64,000 nucleotides of DNA from NCBI GenBank assembly GCA_000381605.1, contig KB906760.1, forward strand, positions 124,001-188,000, written 5' to 3'. Below are positions 54,089-63,100 of this stretch, one piece after another; positions within the stretch are counted from its first letter, which is position 1; each line of letters starts with the position of its first letter. The translations under genes and the position numbers were made by a program. The notes under the pieces are model-generated. The model was not told the DNA's origin and did no database searches. It worked only from the letters and a program-made list of their open reading frames with translations. This DNA comes from Acidobacteriaceae bacterium KBS 89. Its GTDB lineage: Bacteria; Acidobacteriota; Terriglobia; Terriglobales; Acidobacteriaceae.

Positions 54089-55249
54089 CTATGCGAGCGT
54101 GGGCTGCCCGCTCAGGAAGGTTTCCATCACCTGCGCCGATGGGGACAGAACTGTAATGTTGGCCGCCCCGCCCACGCGTAGACTGCCCCACGCATCATCG
54201 ATCCCCATCAGCTGCGACGGGTTGCTCGAGGCTGCGGCCACTGCAGTTCCAAGGCTTGCTCCAGTGAACTCCATCAGGTTTCGCACCGCGCGATCCATCG
54301 TCAACACACTGCCTGCCAAAGTGCCATCTGAGGTACAACGACCGGCACGGACCTCGACCTCAATATCGCCCAGCATGTAGGTTCCATCCGGCATTCCCGT
54401 AGCGCTGATACCATCCGTTACCAAAATGATGTGTTCTTCGTCCTTCGCCCTAAAGTACAACCTCACCATCATGGGATCGACGTGAATGCCGTCGCAGATA
54501 ATCTCGGCAAACAGTGACCGCTTGTCGAGTACAAAGGCGGCCAGGCCTGGCTCGCGATGGTCGATGGCGCGCATCGCATTGAAGGTGTGCGTCGCTGATC
54601 GCGCTCCCGCCACACAACCTGCTTCAGCTTCACATACCCTCGCATCGCTATGTCCCATACTGCAACGCACGCCGAGCGCAGTTGCGTAGGCAATCAGCTC
54701 CGATGCTCCGGGCAACTCTGGCGCGATAGTTATTAAGCGGATCTTGCCGTCGGCAGCCTCCCAGAACCGGTCGAACAGCGCAATCGATGGCGCCTCCAGA
54801 AGCGCTTCCGCATGCACTCCCCGCTTCAAAGGCGAAAGAAAAGGCCCTTCAAGGTGTATCCCTAGCGGAGTAGCTGCAGAATCCGGAGCGCCTCGTCCAA
54901 TCTCAGTCGCAAGGCCGGCTAACGCTCGCATCGTCTCATCTTTGGAAGAGGTGACGGTCGTAGGAAAATATGCTCCTACGCCGCGCCTTGCGAGGTAACA
55001 CCCGATCGCGCGGAGCGCGTCTGGCGTCGCTTCCATCACGTCGTGTCCCGCGCAGCCATGAATGTGAATATCTACATAGGGTGGAACCAGGGTCGCCTCA
55101 GGAAAACGATGCGTCACCGGGACGCGTTCGTACTCCGTCGCGCTAAGACCCTCGATAGAGCGGATGCAGCCGTCTTCTATACTTATCAGCGGGTACTCCA
55201 CAGCGCCGTCCGCACTAAGGAGTTGTCGCGCCGCTATCGTGACGATCAT
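54089..55249 (-). CDS. nagA: N-acetylglucosamine-6-phosphate deacetylase
   Basis: A 386-aa amidohydrolase that removes acetate from GlcNAc-6-P. Visible are the N-terminal metal pair in LVPPYVDIHIHGCAGHDV, the Glu in GIHLEGPFLSPLKRGVHAEAL, CSMGHSDARVCEAEAG and THTFNAMRAIDHREPGLA, EIICDGIHVDPMMV and the catalytic Asp in HIILVTDGISATGMPDG. The ATG at 55249 follows GGGAG; the frame extends to 55285. It feeds on GlcNAc-6-P from the FucP-type transporter route and from NanE. Confidence 0.93.
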   Translation of the reverse strand: MIVTIAARQLLSADGAVEYPLISIEDGCIRSIEGLSATEYERVPVTHRFPEATLVPPYVDIHIHGCAGHDVMEATPDALRAIGCYLARRGVGAYFPTTVTSSKDETMRALAGLATEIGRGAPDSAATPLGIHLEGPFLSPLKRGVHAEALLEAPSIALFDRFWEAADGKIRLITIAPELPGASELIAYATALGVRCSMGHSDARVCEAEAGCVAGARSATHTFNAMRAIDHREPGLAAFVLDKRSLFAEIICDGIHVDPMMVRLYFRAKDEEHIILVTDGISATGMPDGTYMLGDIEVEVRAGRCTSDGTLAGSVLTMDRAVRNLMEFTGASLGTAVAAASSNPSQLMGIDDAWGSLRVGGAANITVLSPSAQVMETFLSGQPTLA

Positions 55250-55447
55250 CGCTACTCCCTCGTTCCGCGCCGTGAGCGCAAACACTAGTTAACCATGTTC
55301 GGAAGCAAGCATGGCTGACGAATAGTATCTTCGAGAAGGCCTTGACTCCCAATTTAGGTGGGTCATCCGAAAAACTTACCTATCTTCGAACCGCAATTCA
55401 GTATAGTCGTACATACAGGTAAACGGAACATCAATAGGAGTGACCGT

Positions 55448-56749
55448 ATGCCACATATTCATTCTTGGCCCGGTGCGGTCTATCCTGCTAACGAAGTGCG
55501 CTTTTTCGTTCCGTTGCTGCAACTTGGCGCGCTGCTTCCTCCTCGGCAGTCGCGGCTAACGAATAACGAACCAACTTACAGAAGCAATCGGATGCTGCAG
55601 CCTATGACCGACCCAGTTTCTCTTACCGCAGAAACCACGACGTTCCCTCATGCTATGTTGCGCGAGATCTATGAGCAGCCGCAGGCGCTCGCAGCGACCA
55701 TCGAGCACTATGCGCCCGGAGGACCTTCGACAGCAGAGACATTTCAGCCGACAGTCGATGCCCTCGGTAGGCGCGATCGGCTCGTCATCGCTGCCAGCGG
55801 CTCCAGCCGTCATGCAGGTCTGGCGGGTGAAATCATGTTGGAGGACCTCGCTGGTGTTCCCGTTGACGTCGAATACGCCAGCGAATACACCTACCGCTCG
55901 ACTCACACGCTGCACAATCCAGGAGTCGTGGTCATCTCTCAATCGGGAGAGACGGCAGATACCCTTGCAGCTCTTCGCGAAGCCCAGGCCCGCGGACTTG
56001 CCACAGTTGCCATCACCAACAATGCTCGGTCGAGCATGGCAACCGAGGCGAGCGCTTCGCTACCGACCTTTGCCGGCATCGAGAGAGCCATCCCTGCAAC
56101 AAAAAGCTTCACCACGCAATTAGCGGTGCTCTATACGCTTGCCCTCCACCTGGCTCGCTTCCGCGGCCGCATGACGCAGCAAGCCGCAGAGATGCACGGA
56201 CGCCAACTGCGAGGGATCCCTGCTCTGATCCAAGCGGCGTTGCCCAGCTGGCACAAACAGATTGAAGCGATCACACCCCAACTCGAACACTCCACTACGC
56301 TTCTTTATCTCGGTCGTGGTGCTCACTATGCGATCGCCCGCGAAGGTGCGCTTAAGCTCAAGGAGTCCGCATATCTGAACGCCGAGGGATATCCTGCCGG
56401 TGAACTGAAACACGGTCCCAACGCACTCGTCAGCAAAGATGCTCCGCTGATCATGATTGCTACAGCTGACGCCAACGATCCGGACTCGTTTCTACGCTAT
56501 TCGAAAGTGTTGCAACTTATGAAAGACATGCGGGAGCAAGGAGCACGGATTATCGCCCTTGCAACCGAAGGCGACGACGAAGTTCCTCGCTACAGCGATT
56601 CCTGTCTATTTATCCCAGCCAGCAACGACCTTCTTTCCACTATCCTCGAGGTCGTGCCTCTTCAACTCCTTGCCTACACGCTGTCAATCAGACGCGGCAT
56701 CGACGTTGACCGGCCAAGAAACCTCGTCAAAGCCGTCGTCGAGGAGTAA
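55448..56749 (+). CDS. SIS-domain sugar isomerase/deaminase, GlmS-like (glucosamine-6-P deaminase type)
   Basis: A protein of 433 aa with two SIS domains of the GlmS isomerase type: VIAASGSSRHAGLAGEIML, VVVISQSGETADTLAALREA, then TLLYLGRGAHYAIAREGALKLKESAYLNAEGYPAGELKHGPNALV-like sequence seen at the second domain. It lacks the glutaminase domain, so it works as a NagB-II/AgaS-type deaminase turning GlcN-6-P into fructose-6-P. The ATG at 55448 has AGGAG 7 nt upstream, but adds about 52 residues to the SIS core that starts near ATG 55604; both starts are possible. Partner of nagA, divergently placed. Confidence 0.8.
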   Translation: MPHIHSWPGAVYPANEVRFFVPLLQLGALLPPRQSRLTNNEPTYRSNRMLQPMTDPVSLTAETTTFPHAMLREIYEQPQALAATIEHYAPGGPSTAETFQPTVDALGRRDRLVIAASGSSRHAGLAGEIMLEDLAGVPVDVEYASEYTYRSTHTLHNPGVVVISQSGETADTLAALREAQARGLATVAITNNARSSMATEASASLPTFAGIERAIPATKSFTTQLAVLYTLALHLARFRGRMTQQAAEMHGRQLRGIPALIQAALPSWHKQIEAITPQLEHSTTLLYLGRGAHYAIAREGALKLKESAYLNAEGYPAGELKHGPNALVSKDAPLIMIATADANDPDSFLRYSKVLQLMKDMREQGARIIALATEGDDEVPRYSDSCLFIPASNDLLSTILEVVPLQLLAYTLSIRRGIDVDRPRNLVKAVVEE

Positions 56750-57123
56750 ATCGCAACGGATTAGTCTCGGCGCGCGCTGCGTTCGCGAAGTTTCATCTGC
56801 CACGAAAGCACCACACCTGATCTCCAGCGATGAGCGAATTGATTGAAATTCTTCGCTCCGATGCATTGACGTGCGCCGTTGCGCGTGGGGCACTGTCTCT
56901 TCTATCCCCTTTCATATGAGCAGTGAAATCGGCCTTCCCTTCAATCGTCGCGGTCGGAGGCCTCTTCTCTTCAAATCTTTTGCAACCCATTTCAATGCGT
57001 GCGAGGTAGTGGCCAATCGACATATTCAATCGGTGCAACTTTCGTGTAATAGGTTCACTTCGGGAATGAAGGTTACCGTGAGTACTAAAGTTCGGGCCGT
57101 AGTAACGAGCCAAAAGGGAACCT
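56750..57123. other. Intergenic region, nothing recognised
   Basis: Spacer before the large repeat protein. Overlapping short frames on both strands lack protein features. No repeat or terminator stands out. Confidence 0.4.
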
Positions 57124-60100
57124 ATGACACGCATGTTCTCCAGTTCACTTTGCTCTTCGGTATTGTCCTCGATTGGTAAATTTTGTGCGAAAGCGTTCGT
57201 TGTCTTCGCAATGGTGACAACGATGACGGCTGCGGCATTTGCTGCGCCCGCGCCGACCGCAACAACGTTGGCGATATCCGCAACGTCTGTTCCTTACAAA
57301 ACGCCAATCACATTGACCGCCACTGTCACTTCAAGCGGCTCCCCCGTCACGACTGGCATCGTTCTGTTTTGCGAGGCCACGGCAATCTTCTGTGAAAACA
57401 ACTCCGCTCTGGGCATCGCGCAACTGACCTTTCCTGGCGCAACTGCGTCGGTCAAACTAGGTAGCGGACCGATTGGAAATCACAGCTACAAAGCCGTATT
57501 TCGGGCGAACAATACCTATGCGAGCAGCCTGTCGAATACCGTCACTTACTCGGTAACAGGGACCTATCTCTCCACGATATCGCTGACCTCCGCAGGTTCT
57601 GTTGGTAACTACAGCCTTACGGGAACCGTCGACGGGCTCGGTTCCTTGACGACCGGGCCGACCGGCACCATCTCCTTTCTGGACACCAGCAACGGCAATA
57701 ATGTGCTCGGAACAGAAAACCTTGTCGTCTCCACCTTGGCGACGACCTTTCTTCAAAACGGTCCCTTTGCGATTGGGGGACCCGGTGCGACCCAAAGGTC
57801 TGCGGCGATCGCGTCTGCCTATCTCAATAAAGACAACAATCTTGACGTGGTCACCGGGGACGCAGGCCAGACCATCTCTGTCCTCCTAGGTAACGGTGAC
57901 GGCACTTTCAAACCAAAAGTAAATTATCCCGGCTGCACCGTCGGGAAAGTGTTGCAGATTGTCCTCGCCGACTACAACCGAGACGGTAACACTGATATCG
58001 CCCTTGGGTGTTCCGACGGTACCAACGGCGGCCTGCTCATCCTTGTGGGTAATGGCGACGGCACATTCTTGAATCCCGTGCTTTACCCGACTGGCGATGT
58101 GGCCAGTATCGCCATGGGCGATTTCAATAGCGACGGACTCTTGGATTTTGCTGTCACCGATAATGCCCAGCAGAATGTCATCTTCTATAAAGGAAATGGT
58201 AACGGAACCTTTACCAAACAAGCTGCAGCCACGATTTCAACCGGTACCATCACCCGGGGCATCGTTGTCGCGGACTTCAATCACGACGGTAAGGACGATA
58301 TTGCTTACGCTCTCGCCAGTGCCGTTCCGGGGAGCACGCTGTTTGATCTACACGTAGCTCTTGGAAATGGTGACGGCACCTTCACTACGCAGGCAGCTCC
58401 CGCCGCCACGCAGATTGGAGAGTTCCTTACCGCCGGTGATACCAACGCTGACGATAAGGCCGATATCATCGCGGCCACTATCACAGAGCCGGGCGGCGGC
58501 ATCATTGGCAACAGCCTCTTTGTCCTCCTTGGAAACGGTAATGGAACGTTTCAGACGCCGGTAGCTTATCTCTCCGACATCCCATCTGACCCGCATCTCG
58601 CGGATGTTAATGGTGATGGAATTCCAGACATTATTGCAGGAGGCAGCACGGGCGCTCTGGTCTATCAAGGGAACGGCGACGGGACCTTCCAACCCTACCT
58701 GGAACCAAAAATCGGCGGCTTTGCGCTCACCTATGCCGTCAATGCCGGAGACTACAACAACGACGGCAACGCCGACCTGATCGGAACCGATGCCGACACT
58801 CCTCGGGCTGCAGTATCGCTAAGCCAGGTTCAGCAGACATCCGTGGCCTCTGCTCTCACCAACGTCGCTGTCTTTCCGTTGGGCAGCGGTATCCACAACG
58901 TCGACGCCAGCTACTCCGGCGACTCAATCTACGTAGGTAGCATCTCCACTACCGTTCCCCTTAGGGCCGCCCCCGTAGATACGTCCCTCAGTTTGACGGG
59001 GTCGCCTGCCACAGCCAACTTGGCAGGTCTGCCCGTTACGTTGACTGCGGTCCTATCTCCATACACCGTCGTTGGTCCGCCAACAACGAACACAAATGGC
59101 GAGCCCGTTAATTTCTTCAGCGGCACCACGTTTCTTGGCTCTGGTAACCTGTCAAACGGAGTCGCGACGCTTACGACAACGGCACTCGTGACGGGAGTGG
59201 ACTCCTTGAGTGCTGTATTCCCAGGAGATTCTAACTACAACTCCAGTACGTCGAACTTCCTTCCATACACCGTCTCCGATATCCTGTTGACCTCATCGGT
59301 CAACCCTTCGGTTTACCAGCAGTCCGTTATCTTCACCGCAACGCTGGGGTCCAGTAAGACCGGGACGGTGAACTTCCTTGACGATGGAACAGTCATCGGA
59401 ACCGCTGTCATCAACGGCCCGATAGTGACGTTCACGACCTCCAGCCTCTCGGTCGGCTCGCACAACATCACAGCGCAATATAATTCCAGCACGTCACCTG
59501 TACTTCTCCAGGTCGTCAATAAAGCGACCCCAACCGTCACAGTGACGACTTCAGGGCCCAGCACATTTGGCGGTACGGTCACGATCACAGCGTCAGTTCC
59601 TTCTGGCGTAACCGGCACAATTACCTTCACCAGCGGTGGACTCTCCCTCGGCTCAGGGACCATCGTCAATGGTACGGTGTCCGTCACGACCACTGCACTG
59701 ACGCCCCCGAGCGATGTCATCACTGCGACCTACAGTGGGGATACACACTACAACTCGGCAGTGGGAACAGTAACTCAAACCGTAGGTAAGGCGAGTCCGT
59801 CATCGACTCTGACCTCTTCACTCAATCCGTCGCTCCCAGGTGCGGCCGTCACTTTTACGGACACGTTGCCGAGCAATGTGACCGGAACAGTGACATTCAC
59901 CAGTGGTTCGACAACACTGGGTACTTCAACCGTGACCGGCGGGATTGCGACGATAACCACCTCAACGCTTCCACTAGGCAGCGACGTGGTTACGGCGACC
60001 TACAACGGTGACACGAATTTCAACTCTTCAGTTGCGACTGTGACTCAGACAGTTGCAAAGGCGACTCCCACGGTAACGGTAAGCGCCCCCGGCACTACCA

Positions 60101-63100
60101 CCTTCGGCCAATCCGTTACGATTACCGCCTCGGTTCCAAACGGTCCTACCGGAACGATTACGATCACCAGTGGTGGAGTAACCCTTGGTAGTGGGACCAT
60201 CACCTCATCCAACGGCACCGTGACAATCACCACTACAGTGCTGCCGGTCGGATCAGATCTAATCACGGCTACCTATGACGGAGACGCAACAAATAACTCT
60301 GCTACCGGGACAACGACGCATACTGTAACCAAGGCCTCGCCGGCAGAGACTCTCGCCTCCTCCATCAACCCCTCCACGTTCGGCCAATCCGTGACCTTCA
60401 CAGCCACGCTTCCAACAAACACGACCGGCACAGTGACCTTCATGAATGGTGCTACCGTTCTTGGCACATCAGCGGTGACGAACGGCGTAGCGACGGTAAC
60501 CACGTCTACATTAGCTGCGGGCAGTGATCCGATTACTGCGACCTACAACGGCGATTCGAATAACAGCACGGCCACCGCATCGCTGACCCAGACAGTTAAT
60601 AAGACGACACCGCCAATCACGGTCACCACTTCTGGTCCTAGTACCTCTGGCGCTCCAGTCACCATCACGACGACCCTTCCTCCCGGTACGACCGGAACCG
60701 TGACGGTTACAAGTGGTGGAACGACGCTGGGCAGCGGTCCAGTCAATCCGACGACCGGCACAGTCACGATTACAACGACGACCTTGCCGGTAGGCAGCGA
60801 TCCGATCACAGCAACCTATGGCGGCGACTCGAACAACAATCCCGCAACAGGAACAACCACCCAGGTCGTTACGAAGGCAACTCCAGGCGTATCCTTGATC
60901 TCTTCCTTGAACCCCTCTACCGAGGGCCAGTCCGTTACTTTCACGGCGACTCTCCCATCAGGTGTAACTGGAACAGTGACATTCACAAGCGGCACCACGG
61001 CCTTAGGTACGTCTACGTTGGCAGGTGGAACCGCAACTGCAACTACATCCTCACTCCCCATTGGCAGCGATCCGATCACAGCGACCTATAATGGCGACGG
61101 AAACAACAACTCGGCGACCGGTACACTGACTCAGGTAGTCAACAAGCCAACGCCGGCCATCTCAGTCACTACCTCCGGTCCAAGCACCTTCGGTAATCCG
61201 GTCACGATCACGACGACCCTGCCTCCCGGCACCACTGGAACAGTAACGATCACAAGTGGCGGGACGACCCTGGGCAGCGGCCCGGTGAATTCGACGACCG
61301 GCACAGTCACGATCACAACGTCGACCCTCCCGGTGGGCACCGATCCGATTACCGCAACCTACGGCGGCGACGCAAACAATACTCCTGCGACGGGAACCAC
61401 CACACAGGTCGTAAGCAAGGCAACGACTACCGTTTCACTGACGTCTTCGCTGAATCCATCCATCTTCAACCAGTCCGTGACCTTCATAGCAACGGTTCCT
61501 GCTGGAGTGACCGGTACGGTGACTTTCCTTGACGGTTCAGCGGCCCTGGGTACTGGAACCTTAACTAATGGCACAGCCACCTTCGCCACCTCGACACTTA
61601 ACGTTGGAGTTCACACCATCACCGCAAGCTACGGAGGCGACACTAACAATAGCTCTGCCGTTTCTGCGCCTCTCTCACAGACAGTCAATAAGGCAACGCC
61701 AGTCTTGCCGATACCGGTGGTATCCACAAATAGTCCCACCGTTGGCAGTCCGGTGACGATAACTGAGACTGTCCCCCCTGGAGTCTCCGGGCCAGTCACT
61801 TTCTCCAACGGCTCGACTCCCATAGGCACGGCGCCGATCGTTGGCGGAGTCGCCACCATTACAGTGTCTAACCTGCCGCTCGGCACCGACCAGATCTCAG
61901 CCAGCACTCCTGGTGATGCCAACAACAACCCCGCCATCTCACCCCCGGTCTCAGTAACAGTGGTCAAGACGGCCCCGACAGTGACCGTCATATCGTCCCT
62001 CAACCCTTCGACGGTGGATCAGCCCGTGACCTTTACGGCGACCGCGCCCGCCGGTGCGACTGGGACGATCACGTTCTTTGATGGGTCGACTGCCTTAGGC
62101 ACAGGCACTTTGAACAATGGCCAGGCGACTCTGACAACGAGTACCTTGATCATCGGTTCCCATACCATCACGGTAAGCTATAGCGGCGACACGAACAACA
62201 ACCCAGCCACCTCGGTGCCTCTCACCCAGATTGTCAACAAGACAACGCCGCCTATCACTGTCACTACCTCTGGCCCCAGCACCTCTGGCGACCCAGTCAC
62301 CATAACAACGACTCTTCCCATCGGCACAACCGGCACGGTAACAGTAACAAGTGGCGGAACGACCTTGGGCAGTGGTCCGGTGAATCCGACAACTGGCACA
62401 GTTACGATCACAACGACGATTTTGCCTGTGGGAACCGACCCGATCACCGCTACCTATGGCGGTGACACGAACAATGGTCCCGCGACGGGAACCACCATGC
62501 AGATTGTAAGCAGGGCAACTACAACAGTCTCACTGACGTCTTCGCTGAATCCATCCACGTTCAGCCAGTCCGTGACCTTCACAGCAACGGTCCATGCGGG
62601 TGTAACCGGAACAGTGACCTTCCTCGACGGTCCGTCGACCCTTGGTGCAGGCGCAATAGTCAACGGTACAGCGACACTTACCACCTCGACGCTGAACGCG
62701 GGTGTCCACATCATTACCGCAAGCTACGGTGGCGACTCGAACTACAGCGCAGCTACCTCGGCGCCTCTCACCCAGACAGTCAACAAAGCATCCCCCGTCA
62801 TACCTCCACCGGTCGTTTCAGCACCGAACACGCCCGCAAACACGCCGGAGACGATTACAGAGACAGTTCCTCCTGGAGTAACGGGAACAGTCACATTCTC
62901 CAATGGCACGACCCCGATTGGCACGGCTCCCATCGTCGGCGGGGTTGCGACGATCACTGTCCCATCCTTGCCAGTTGGAACCAATCCCATCACCGCAACC
63001 ACTTCGGGCGATGCGAACAATAATCCAGCAACTTCGGCGCCCACGATCGTAACGGTCACTCAGGGGACGCCAGTTCTGGTCGCTCCAATTGTGTCCTCGA

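Noticed and set aside
56793..57179. Overlapping frames on both strands before the giant repeat protein
   Set aside because: Mutually overlapping, no protein character, and one runs into the signal peptide region of the large gene.
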